Notes under the pieces: model-generated
What the model saw: the letters and a program-made list of their open reading frames with translations, nothing else
What the model was told of the DNA's origin: nothing
Databases searched by the model: none
Shown here: piece after piece, positions 1 to 5,989 of the stretch
Layout of the letters: every line of letters starts with the position of its first letter
How positions within the stretch are numbered: the first letter of the stretch is position 1
NCBI GenBank assembly: GCA_021799915.1
Contig: JAJYZN010000126.1
Coordinates: forward strand, 1-8,294
Source of the DNA: Actinomycetes bacterium
GTDB taxonomy: Bacteria > Actinomycetota > Acidimicrobiia > Acidimicrobiales > RAAP-2
Length of the DNA stretch: 8,294 bases
Reading direction: 5' to 3'
Translations under genes and position numbers: made by a program

Positions 1-17
1 TGTCCGTGACAGTGGCA

Positions 18-60
18 CGGCTGGGATACCAGCCGCCCGAGAGGCCCGGAGACGGGCCTC
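18..60. other. Two adjacent perfect tetraloop hairpins
   Basis: Two perfect inverted repeats lie 5 bp apart. The first is 18-35, with arms CGGCTGG and CCAGCCG around the loop GATA. The second is 41-60, with arms GAGGCCCG and CGGGCCTC around the loop GAGA. A third, imperfect palindrome (66-84, arms TCAGTGAG and TTCGCTGA with two wobble pairs) follows. No poly-T run follows, so a classical terminator is not favoured. The second hairpin runs directly into TCAA (59-62), a tetranucleotide known as the right-end cleavage site of some IS200/IS605 elements. A mobile-element end or another structured RNA is possible. The pairing is seen directly; the function is inferred. Confidence 0.5.
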
Positions 61-86
61 AAGGTCAGTGAGATATTCGCTGATAA

Positions 87-311
87 TTCGGGGAACGGCT
101 CCCGCCGACCCTTCTCGTCGTCGGCTCCGAGGACGTCCTGCTCGAGGACAGCCTCGCCATGGCCGCCCGGCTGGCAGCCGCCGGTAACGACGTGGACCTG
201 CGGGTGTACCCCGAGTCGCATCACGGGTTCACGTCCTTCCCGACGGCGATGGCCCGGACCGCCCTGAGAGGGATCGAGACCTGGCTGGCCGACCGGTTGG
301 ACCGGCCCTGA
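87..311 (+). pseudogene. Alpha/beta-hydrolase C-terminal fragment (esterase/lipase-like), 5'-truncated
   Basis: The frame gives about 74 residues ending at TGA 309-311. They resemble the last third of alpha/beta-hydrolase-fold acetyl-esterase-type enzymes: a hydrophobic strand LLVVG, then GSEDVLLEDS carrying the probable catalytic Asp (fragment residue 16), a helix MAARLAAAG, a strand VDLRVYP, and ESHHGF with the probable catalytic His (residue 46). The oxyanion region and nucleophile elbow are missing. In this frame stops occur at 69-71, 81-83 and 84-86, and no start codon lies ahead of the conserved strand, so this is not an intact gene. The break lies between about 62 and 98, beside the hairpins at 18-84, which suggests insertion or deletion. 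An ATG at 159 would lose the Asp strand and is not credible as a start. Substrate unknown. Confidence 0.62.
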
Positions 312-317
312 GAAGTC

Positions 318-345
318 GCCCGCCCATCTCGATTCACGGGCGGGC
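318..345. terminator. Bidirectional terminator-like hairpin between convergent genes
   Basis: A perfect 8-bp inverted repeat (GCCCGCCC at 318-325, GGGCGGGC at 338-345) has a 12-nt loop. It sits in the 22-bp gap between the hydrolase remnant (ends 311) and glpK (ends 334, opposite strand). The glpK stop codon falls inside the loop. There is no T-run on either side, as is common for high-G+C actinobacterial terminators. It could serve both directions. Confidence 0.5.
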
Positions 346-2040
346 CTCGCGGGCCCAGCCCTTCGACCGCTCCACGGACCGCAACCACCCGGCGTACGCG
401 GTGTCGACACCGGAACGGTTGCCGGACGGGGTCAGCTCCACGTCGGCTTCCCAGAGTCCGGCCAGCTCCTCGGTGGACTCCCACACGCCCTCGGCCAGGC
501 CGGCCAGCGTCGCGGCCCCGAGGGCCGTGGACTCCACCGATCGGGCTCGGAGGACCGGCACCCCGGACTGGTCGGCCTGGAGCTGGAGGAGGAGGTCCAC
601 GCTCGACGCCCCACCGTCGGCGCGGAGCTGGAGGTGCGGGCTGCTGGCGCCGGTGCTGCTGGCGCCGTCCGTGCTGCCGCCGCCGTCCGTGCTGGCGCCA
701 CTGCCGACCATGGCGCCGACCATGGCGTCGGTCATGTCGCGTACCTGGTACGCCATGGCTTCCAGCGTGGCCCGGGCCAGCTGCGCCCGTCCGGTTCCCC
801 GGGTGATGCCGGTGATGATGCCCCGGGCCCTGGGATCCCACCACGGGCTCCCGAGCCCGGTGAAGGCCGGCACCATCAACGTGCCTCCACTGTCGGGCAC
901 CGACGCGGCCAACGGGCCCAACTCTTCGACCGAGTCGATGATGCCGAGCCCGTCGCGGAGCCACTGAACGGCGGCACCCGAGACGAAGGCCGACCCCTCC
1001 AGGGCGTAGGTCACGCTGGACCCGAGTACCTGACCCGAGCCAGGGCCCGAACCCGACGGCGTCGCACCGCTCCGGGCACAGTCGCCCAGGTCCCACGCCA
1101 CGGTGGCCAGCAGGCCGTCAGGCGGCGGCGGCCGGAGTGGCCCGGCGTTCACGAGCACGAAGCTGCCGGTGCCGTACGTCACCTTTGCCATCCCCTGGGC
1201 GAAGCAGGCCTGGCCGAACAGCGCCGCCTGCTGGTCACCGGCGATCCCGCTCACGGGAGCTCCGGCGAGCACCGACGCCCGTCCACCTACGGCGTCTGCG
1301 TCGACCCGGCCGAAGCGGCCACAGCTGGGGCGGACTTCGGCCAGCGCTCCGACGGGCACGTGGAAGATATCGCACAGCTCGGGTGTCCAAGCCAGCGTCG
1401 CGGTGTCGAGCAGGAGCGTCCGCGCCGCGTTCGAGACGTCGGTGGCGAACACCCCGCCGGACACTCCTCCGGTGAGGTTCCACAGGACCCACGTGTCGAC
1501 GGTCCCGAGCGCCACGGTCCCGAGCGCCATGGTGCCCGCGCCACGGGGTGTCTGCGCCGTTCCGGTTCCCTCCACATGGTGGAGCAGCCACTCGTACTTG
1601 GTCGCCGAGAAGTAGGGGTCCAGCACCAAGCCGGTCCGCTCCCGCACCGTCGGGAGCCACCCGGACTCCCGCAGCTCGTCGCACCGCCCCGAGGTTCGCC
1701 GGTCCTGCCAGACGATGGCCCGGTGCAGCGGAGTGCCGGTGCGGCGGTCCCAGGCCAGGGCGGTCTCTCGCTGATTCGTGATGCCGATGGCCGCCACCGT
1801 GCCCCCGGAGTCCGAGAGGCGGCCTGCGACCTCGATCAGCGTGGACTGCACCGCCCGCCAGATGTCGTCCGGGTCGTGCTCCACCCAGCCGGGTCGGGGG
1901 AAGTGCTGGGGAAGCTCCCGGTAGGCCACGTCGACGATTCGGCCGGCCCGGTCTACGACCAGCGATCGAACGCCGGTGGTCCCGGCGTCGACGGCAACCA
2001 CGTACTCCGTCACCCTCCCGGCGGCGTTCTCGACCTTCAC
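334..2040 (-). CDS. glpK: Glycerol kinase
   Basis: Cytosolic FGGY-family kinase converting glycerol and ATP to sn-glycerol 3-phosphate. Visible landmarks: the N-terminal phosphate-binding loop DAGTTGVR (18-25), GITNQRET (86-93; R91 and E92 match the glycerol-binding pair of E. coli GlpK), AIVWQDRRT (108-116), DPYFSATK (141-148; Y143 matches the glycerol-binding Tyr), GIAGDQQAALFGQ (265-277, with catalytic-base Asp269), YALEGSAFVSGA (345-356), PAFTGLGSPWWDPRARG (391-407) and RADGGAS (473-479). The family is usually near 500 residues. The 568 here come from insertions near 158-180, 320-341 and 443-468, two of them encoded by short tandem repeats. All catalytic landmarks survive, so the enzyme is probably functional. 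The start is a GTG at 2038-2040; a second GTG at codon 10 (2011-2013) is possible, but its GGGAGG abuts it with no spacer. Divergent from nrdJ; no glpF or glpD is in view. Confidence 0.96.
   Translation of the reverse strand: MKVENAAGRVTEYVVAVDAGTTGVRSLVVDRAGRIVDVAYRELPQHFPRPGWVEHDPDDIWRAVQSTLIEVAGRLSDSGGTVAAIGITNQRETALAWDRRTGTPLHRAIVWQDRRTSGRCDELRESGWLPTVRERTGLVLDPYFSATKYEWLLHHVEGTGTAQTPRGAGTMALGTVALGTVDTWVLWNLTGGVSGGVFATDVSNAARTLLLDTATLAWTPELCDIFHVPVGALAEVRPSCGRFGRVDADAVGGRASVLAGAPVSGIAGDQQAALFGQACFAQGMAKVTYGTGSFVLVNAGPLRPPPPDGLLATVAWDLGDCARSGATPSGSGPGSGQVLGSSVTYALEGSAFVSGAAVQWLRDGLGIIDSVEELGPLAASVPDSGGTLMVPAFTGLGSPWWDPRARGIITGITRGTGRAQLARATLEAMAYQVRDMTDAMVGAMVGSGASTDGGGSTDGASSTGASSPHLQLRADGGASSVDLLLQLQADQSGVPVLRARSVESTALGAATLAGLAEGVWESTEELAGLWEADVELTPSGNRSGVDTAYAGWLRSVERSKGWAREARP
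641..700. repeat. 15- and 18-bp tandem repeats inside glpK
   Basis: CTGCTGGCGCCG occurs at 641-652 and again at 656-667 (15-bp period). CCGTCCGTGCTG occurs at 665-676 and again at 683-694 (18-bp period). Both periods are multiples of three, so the frame is kept. They encode the Gly/Ser/Thr/Asp-rich insertion at GlpK residues 447-467. Confidence 0.85.
706..729. repeat. 12-bp tandem duplication inside glpK
   Basis: GACCATGGCGCC (706-717) is followed directly by GACCATGGCGTC (718-729), one mismatch. It encodes the repeated AMVG in GlpK residues 438-445, immediately before the low-complexity insertion. Confidence 0.85.
1501..1530. repeat. 15-bp tandem duplication inside glpK
   Basis: GGTCCCGAGCGCCAC (1501-1515) is followed by a copy with one mismatch (1516-1530). 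It duplicates a five-residue unit in GlpK residues 171-180, just before the conserved VDTWVLWNLT segment (181-190). Confidence 0.88.
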
Positions 2041-2046
2041 GCCGGC

Positions 2047-2052
2047 ACGTTA
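2047..2052 (-). promoter_or_regulatory. Possible -10 element of glpK, consistent with a leaderless transcript
   Basis: Read on the minus strand, TAACGT fits the actinobacterial TANNNT -10 pattern and ends 6 nt before the GTG start of glpK. That spacing puts the expected transcript start on the first base of the start codon. No Shine-Dalgarno sequence precedes this GTG. I see no convincing -35 at 17-18 bp. Confidence 0.35.
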
Positions 2053-2127
2053 GCGTCGGTCCGGGAGAGGCTCGGGTGCAAACCTTCGCGAACGGTCGTT
2101 GAGCTGGGTCGATCCGGGGCGGAACTG

Positions 2128-2157
2128 TTGACACCTGAGTAACTACAGTGCTGTAAT
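2128..2157 (+). promoter_or_regulatory. nrdJ promoter (-35 TTGACA, -10 TGTAAT)
   Basis: TTGACA at 2128-2133 is a perfect -35 hexamer. TGTAAT at 2152-2157 matches the -10 consensus in 5 of 6 bases. The spacer is 18 bp. The expected transcript start is near 2164, giving a leader of about 160 nt ahead of nrdJ. It is the best housekeeping-type promoter in the window. Confidence 0.75.
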
Positions 2158-2159
2158 GA

Positions 2160-2175
2160 CCCCAGCATCTCGTGT
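2160..2175 (+). promoter_or_regulatory. Upstream NrdR-box-like site (degenerate)
   Basis: CCCCAGCATCTCGTGT matches the known NrdR box pattern (acaCwAtATaTwGtgt) at 10 of 16 positions, including the ATnT core and the GTGT end. It covers the predicted transcript start. Its main support is its offset of exactly 32 bp, about three helical turns, from the stronger downstream box, which is the usual spacing of paired NrdR boxes. Confidence 0.55.
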
Positions 2176-2191
2176 CCGGGGGGAGGTCTGA

Positions 2192-2207
2192 CCACAACAT
2201 ATTGTGG
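2192..2207 (+). promoter_or_regulatory. Downstream NrdR box (strong)
   Basis: CCACAACATATTGTGG matches the NrdR consensus at 13 of 16 positions. It is the centre of a 22-bp near-perfect palindrome (2189-2210) in which only the pair 2198/2201 fails. NrdR is the ATP/dATP-sensing zinc-finger and ATP-cone repressor of ribonucleotide reductase genes, and the site lies in the nrdJ leader, as expected. Confidence 0.8.
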
Positions 2208-2311
2208 TCACCAGGGATCCCGCCCCAACGACACCATGAGAGGCTCGGGGTCGTCCGGCATCTGTCGCCCGTGTCCCGAACCATCTCCACACGCCCAGGG
2301 ACCACCGTACG

Positions 2312-2317
2312 AAGGAG
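2312..2317 (+). promoter_or_regulatory. Ribosome binding site of nrdJ
   Basis: AAGGAG lies 9 nt before the ATG at 2327-2329 and supports that start. The upstream ATG at 2236 lacks such a signal. Confidence 0.8.
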
Positions 2318-2326
2318 CACACCGCC

Positions 2327-5284
2327 ATGGCCATCGCACCCCAGCACACCGGGATCGGCATCCGCCGGCACTTCACCACCGAGGGCGTTCACCCCTACGA
2401 CGAGGTGCGCTGGGAACGGCGTGACGCTCGAATCGTGAACTTCCGCGATGGCTCGGTGGCGTTCGAGCAGCTCGGCGTCGAAGTGCCTGAGTTCTGGAGC
2501 GTGAACGCCACGAACATCCTGGCCCAGAAGTACTTCCGCGGCACGTTGGGGACCGCCGAGCGCGAGTGGTCTCTCAAGCAGGTGGCCGACCGAGTGGCCA
2601 ACACCATCACCGAGTGGGGACGCCGCGACGGCTACTTCGTCGATGAGGCCGAGGCGGTGGTGTTCTCGGACGAGTTGAAGCACCTCGTGATCCACCAGAA
2701 GGCGGCATTCAATTCTCCCGTCTGGTTCAACATCGGGGTGGAAGGTGTGCCACAGCAGGCCAGTGCCTGCTTCATCCTCTCGGTCCAGGACTCCATGGAC
2801 TCCATCCTGAACTGGTACACGGAGGAGGGGACGATCTTCAAGGGCGGATCCGGGGCCGGCGTGAACCTGTCGAGGATCCGGTCGTCCCACGAGCACTTGA
2901 AGGGTGGCGGCACGGCCTCGGGCCCGGTCAGCTTCATGCGTGGGGCCGACGCCTCCGCCGGCACCATCAAGAGCGGGGGCAAGACCCGGCGGGCGGCCAA
3001 GATGGTCATCCTCGACGCCGACCACCCCGACATCGAGGATTTCATCTGGTGCAAGGCGATCGAGGAGCGCAAGGCGCGGGTCCTTCGCGACGCCGGCTTC
3101 GATATGGACCTCGACGGTGCGGACAGCCACTCCACCCAGTACCAGAACGCCAACAACTCCGTCCGGGTGACCGACGAGTTCATGGAGGCCGTCATCGAGG
3201 GACGGGACTGGGACCTGACCGCCCGAGTCGACGGCTCGGTCGTCCGGACCGTGCCGGCCAGGGACCTGTTCCGCCAGATCGCCCATGCCGCGTGGGAGTG
3301 CGCGGACCCCGGGATGCAGTTCGACACCACCATCAACAAGTGGCACACCGCTCCGGTCACCGGTCGGATCAACGGCAGCAATCCGTGCAGTGAGTACATG
3401 CATCTCGACAATTCAGCCTGCAACCTGGCGAGCTTGAACCTCATGAAGTTCCTGAACGACGACGACACCTTCGACGTGGACTCGTTCAAGGCGGCAGTGG
3501 CGATCATGTTCACCGGTCAGGAGATCCTGGTGGGGAACGCCGACTACCCCACGCCGTCGATCGCCGAGAACTCCCGCCGATTTCGGGAGCTCGGGCTCGG
3601 CTACGCCAACCTGGGCGCGCTGCTGATGGCCCGGGGCCTGCCCTACGACTCCGACGGTGGCCGGGCGTGGGCCGCGGCCATCACCGCTCTCATGACCGGG
3701 CACGCCTATGCCGTGTCGGCCCGTACTGCCGCCCGGATGGGCCCGTTCGCCGGCTTCCACGAGAACGCCGAGGCGATGGTCAACGTCTTGCGCATGCACC
3801 AGACTGAGGCGTCCAAGATCGACGAGGACCTGGTGCCACCCGAGCTGCTCTCCGCCGGTCAGGAAGTGTGGGACGAGGCGGTGGAGCTGGCCGAGCAGTA
3901 CGGAGTTCGCAACTCCCAGGCGTCGGTTCTGGCACCGACCGGGACCATCGGCCTGCTGATGGACTGCGACACCACCGGCGTCGAGCCGGACCTGGGGCTG
4001 GTCAAGACGAAGAAGCTGGTGGGCGGGGGCACCATGTCGATCGTGAACCAGACCGTTCCGAGGGCCCTGCGCCAGCTGGGGTACTCCTCTGCGCAGATCG
4101 ACGAGATCGTGGCGTTCATCGACGAGCACAAGACCATCGTCGGCGCCCCGCACGTGGCATCCGAGCACCTCCCGGTGTTCGCCTGCTCGATGGGGGACAA
4201 CACGATCCACTACACCGGGCACGTGAGGATGATGGGAGCTGTCCAGCCCTTCATCAGCGGAGCCATCAGCAAGACGGTCAACATGCCCGAAGACGTGACG
4301 GTGGAAGACATCGAGCAGCTCCACGTCGACGCCTGGAAGCTCGGGATCAAGGCCGTCGCCGTGTACCGCGACAACTGCAAGGTGGCCCAGCCACTCTCCA
4401 CGACGAAGCGGGCGAGCGCCGACGACAGTGGAGACCAGGCTCCTCCCGGATCGGTCGCCGAAGCCCGGGACCGCGAGCTGGCAGCCCGTATCTGCGAGCT
4501 CGAGGAGGCGCTCGAGCACGAGCGACAGCGTAAGAGCGAAGCCGTCGTGGTGGGTGCGGTACGCGAGCGCCTGCCGCGGCACCGACGGTCGCGGACCTGT
4601 GCGTTCCGAGTGGCCGACTGTGAGGGGTACGTGACCGTCGGAGAGTACGAGGACGGCCGGCCTGGCGAGGTGTTCATCAAGGTCTCGAAGCAGGGTTCCA
4701 CCCTGGCCGGGATCATGGACGCCTTCTCCATCTCGATCAGCCTGGGTCTCCAGCACGGTGTTCCGTTGGCGACCTACGTCCGGAAGTACTCGAACATGAA
4801 GTTTGAGCCGGCCGGCATCACCGACGACTCCGAGCTCCGGATCGCCACCAGCCTGGTGGACTACATATTCCGCCGCATGGCGCTCGACTACCTGACCTAC
4901 GAGGAGCGCCTGGACCTCGGTGTGCTGTCCACCACGGAGCGCATCCAGCCCACGTTGCCCGGGGTGGAGGAGAGCGCCACGCCGTCGCAGGGACTGGTGG
5001 ACGACGGTCCGGTATCGGCGGGCAGCGTCACGACGACCCCGGACACCGTCGACGTGGCACCGCCTCCCGCTCCGATGGTCTCGGGCACTGGTGTCCCGGG
5101 AAGCGCCGGGGCTCGTGGGGGGCCGGGGGCCCCCGTCGCACCGTCGAACCCGGGACCGGCCGAGACGTTGGCCCGGGCCGAGCAGCGCGACGCCCCGTTC
5201 TGCTACAGCTGCGGGAACGTCATGCAGCGTTCAGGGTCCTGCTACGTGTGCTCGAGCTGCGGGTCCACCAGCGGCTGCTCCTGA
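2327..5284 (+). CDS. nrdJ: Adenosylcobalamin-dependent (class II) ribonucleoside-diphosphate reductase
   Basis: Cytosolic enzyme reducing ribonucleotides to deoxyribonucleotides with a thiyl radical generated from coenzyme B12, without oxygen or a small subunit. The 985 residues follow the Streptomyces NrdJ layout. A short N-terminal region (VHPYDEVRWERRD, 21-33) is followed by the ten-stranded barrel with the redox pair C148 (QASACFILSV) and C365 (NSACNLASLNL). The active-site NPCSE (352-356) carries the radical Cys354 and Glu356, and APTGTIGL (536-543) is the phosphate-binding loop. A charged, probably coiled linker lies near 710-745. A TSCPD domain spans roughly 756-860. A Pro/Gly/Ala linker leads to a C-terminal cluster (C959, C962, C972, C975, C978, C984) probably serving zinc binding and re-reduction of the active site. 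All key cysteines are present. Transcribed alone, divergent from glpK; the upstream sequence indicates NrdR control. Confidence 0.97.
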   Translation: MAIAPQHTGIGIRRHFTTEGVHPYDEVRWERRDARIVNFRDGSVAFEQLGVEVPEFWSVNATNILAQKYFRGTLGTAEREWSLKQVADRVANTITEWGRRDGYFVDEAEAVVFSDELKHLVIHQKAAFNSPVWFNIGVEGVPQQASACFILSVQDSMDSILNWYTEEGTIFKGGSGAGVNLSRIRSSHEHLKGGGTASGPVSFMRGADASAGTIKSGGKTRRAAKMVILDADHPDIEDFIWCKAIEERKARVLRDAGFDMDLDGADSHSTQYQNANNSVRVTDEFMEAVIEGRDWDLTARVDGSVVRTVPARDLFRQIAHAAWECADPGMQFDTTINKWHTAPVTGRINGSNPCSEYMHLDNSACNLASLNLMKFLNDDDTFDVDSFKAAVAIMFTGQEILVGNADYPTPSIAENSRRFRELGLGYANLGALLMARGLPYDSDGGRAWAAAITALMTGHAYAVSARTAARMGPFAGFHENAEAMVNVLRMHQTEASKIDEDLVPPELLSAGQEVWDEAVELAEQYGVRNSQASVLAPTGTIGLLMDCDTTGVEPDLGLVKTKKLVGGGTMSIVNQTVPRALRQLGYSSAQIDEIVAFIDEHKTIVGAPHVASEHLPVFACSMGDNTIHYTGHVRMMGAVQPFISGAISKTVNMPEDVTVEDIEQLHVDAWKLGIKAVAVYRDNCKVAQPLSTTKRASADDSGDQAPPGSVAEARDRELAARICELEEALEHERQRKSEAVVVGAVRERLPRHRRSRTCAFRVADCEGYVTVGEYEDGRPGEVFIKVSKQGSTLAGIMDAFSISISLGLQHGVPLATYVRKYSNMKFEPAGITDDSELRIATSLVDYIFRRMALDYLTYEERLDLGVLSTTERIQPTLPGVEESATPSQGLVDDGPVSAGSVTTTPDTVDVAPPPAPMVSGTGVPGSAGARGGPGAPVAPSNPGPAETLARAEQRDAPFCYSCGNVMQRSGSCYVCSSCGSTSGCS

Positions 5285-5293
5285 CCTGAGCCC

Positions 5294-5328
5294 CGGCCCC
5301 CTGAACCTCTGGACCTGCGGCAGGGCCG
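5294..5328 (+). terminator. Weak terminator-like hairpin after nrdJ
   Basis: CGGCCCCCTG (5294-5303) can pair with CAGGGCCG (5321-5328), forming 8 pairs with a 2-nt bulge and a 17-nt loop, 9 nt past the nrdJ stop. No T-run follows. It lies in the 71-bp gap before the convergent DUF2510 gene, where a terminator is expected. Confidence 0.3.
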
Positions 5329-5355
5329 TGGAAGGCGAGCAGCCAGTGGCAGTGG

Positions 5356-5856
5356 TCAGCGGCAGGCGGGAATCGGTGACACCGTGCTCATGCAGACAAA
5401 GGCGACGACCACGCACGTCACCGGCAGCACGACCCACCACCGGGAACGGCGCGCGATGCCCCTGGCGGCCATGAACACACAGGCCACGGTCGCCAGGAGC
5501 AACGTCGAGACGTTCGGGAGCCAGACCCGCGAGAGGTTGGACCCGGCGCATCCGTTGTCAGACCCCTCGAGAAGGATGAGAGGGAAGAGCGCGATCCAGA
5601 AGAGGAGGAAGGTTCCCGACACGGCCGATCCCACGATGAAGCCGACCCGGGCGATCTTGGCCACGCGCATGCTCCGGTGACGTTGGGAGACGTACCTGGA
5701 CCAGGCCCGGCCATCCCAGTAGCGATAAGCGGCGATCCTCCACGGATCGGGGTACCACCCAGGCGAATGGTCCACGAAAGGCGTGCTCGGGTACGAGGGG
5801 AACCGTGAGCCGGCACTGGTCTGTGTGCCGCCGGCGAATCCACCCCCGTCGGTCAT
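5356..5856 (-). CDS. DUF2510-domain membrane protein
   Basis: 166-residue protein of unknown function. A flexible Gly/Ser/Pro N-terminus precedes PGWYPDP (32-38) and YRYWDGRAW (44-52), the signature of the DUF2510 domain, which is common in actinobacterial membrane proteins. Three hydrophobic segments follow, at about 72-96, 112-132 and 139-158, with basic residues before the first (MRVAKIAR), so the domain is probably cytoplasmic. I place the start at ATG 5854-5856: GGAGG on the minus strand (5863-5867) precedes it by 6 nt, and the conserved part begins well after it. The open frame continues 19 codons upstream to 5913, but that segment overlaps the promoter-like TATAGT. Convergent with nrdJ. 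Upstream lies an unusual phased repeat array that may control it. Confidence 0.85.
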   Translation of the reverse strand: MTDGGGFAGGTQTSAGSRFPSYPSTPFVDHSPGWYPDPWRIAAYRYWDGRAWSRYVSQRHRSMRVAKIARVGFIVGSAVSGTFLLFWIALFPLILLEGSDNGCAGSNLSRVWLPNVSTLLLATVACVFMAARGIARRSRWWVVLPVTCVVVAFVCMSTVSPIPACR

Positions 5857-5862
5857 GGTCCG

Positions 5863-5867
5863 CCTCC
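5863..5867 (-). promoter_or_regulatory. Ribosome binding site of the DUF2510 gene
   Basis: GGAGG on the minus strand, inside a longer G-rich run, is 6 nt ahead of the ATG at 5856. It decides between this start and the longer frame beginning at 5913. Confidence 0.75.
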
Positions 5868-5912
5868 CCCCGGCTGGGGTGCCAACCCCCGCCGTCTTCG
5901 ACCGCGCTCTCA

Positions 5913-5918
5913 ACTATA
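5913..5918 (-). promoter_or_regulatory. -10 element of the DUF2510 gene
   Basis: TATAGT on the minus strand matches the -10 consensus in 5 of 6 bases, in otherwise G+C-rich sequence. The predicted transcript start is near 5906, leaving a leader of about 50 nt that contains the ribosome binding site. No good -35 hexamer is found 17-18 bp upstream. That position lies inside the GGGGC repeat array, as expected of an activator-dependent promoter. Confidence 0.6.
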
Positions 5919-5984
5919 GAGGGGCGCGTCCGGGGCCATAGGGGGACGTTTCCGGGGCCAGAAGGGGGCGCGTCCGGGGCGACC
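5919..5984. repeat. Three 22-bp imperfect direct repeats made of 11-bp-phased GGGGC iterons
   Basis: Units 5919-5940, 5941-5962 and 5963-5984 share the core TCCGGGG at 5929, 5951 and 5973, an exact 22-bp period. At finer scale GGGGC starts at 5921, 5932, 5954, 5965 and 5976, with GGGAC at 5943, which is six motifs in unbroken 11-bp phase. The array ends at the -10 element of the DUF2510 gene and begins 5 bp from the DUF1697 stop codon region. Direct repeats at 11-bp phase are typical of OmpR/PhoB-type response-regulator sites, but this motif is not one I recognise. Confidence 0.85.
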
Positions 5985-5989
5985 GAGGA

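Noticed and set aside
2089..2102. LexA/SOS-box-like GAAC-N4-GTTG upstream of the nrdJ promoter
   Set aside because: The second half-site mismatches GTTC, the outer bases fit poorly, and it lies about 27 bp upstream of the -35. Too weak to call.
634..2142. 502-codon plus-strand open frame antisense to glpK
   Set aside because: Composition is typical of an antisense shadow, there is no motif or ribosome site, and it mirrors the strong glycerol kinase on the other strand.
2236..2424. Possible upstream open frame in the nrdJ leader overlapping its start
   Set aside because: No ribosome site precedes the ATG at 2236, and the product is low-complexity Pro/Arg/Gly/Ser. It is a chance frame.
1235..3403. 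722-codon minus-strand open frame antisense to the nrdJ 5' half and running into glpK
   Set aside because: Its protein has no family resemblance, is rich in Arg/Pro/Gly/Val, and overlaps two clear genes in other frames. It is a high-G+C shadow.
3413..4756. 447-codon minus-strand frame opposite nrdJ
   Set aside because: No recognisable domain, and it lies wholly within conserved nrdJ sequence.
5857..5913. 19-codon N-terminal extension of the DUF2510 protein
   Set aside because: The internal ATG at 5856 has a well-spaced GGAGG, and the extension would begin within the predicted -10 element.
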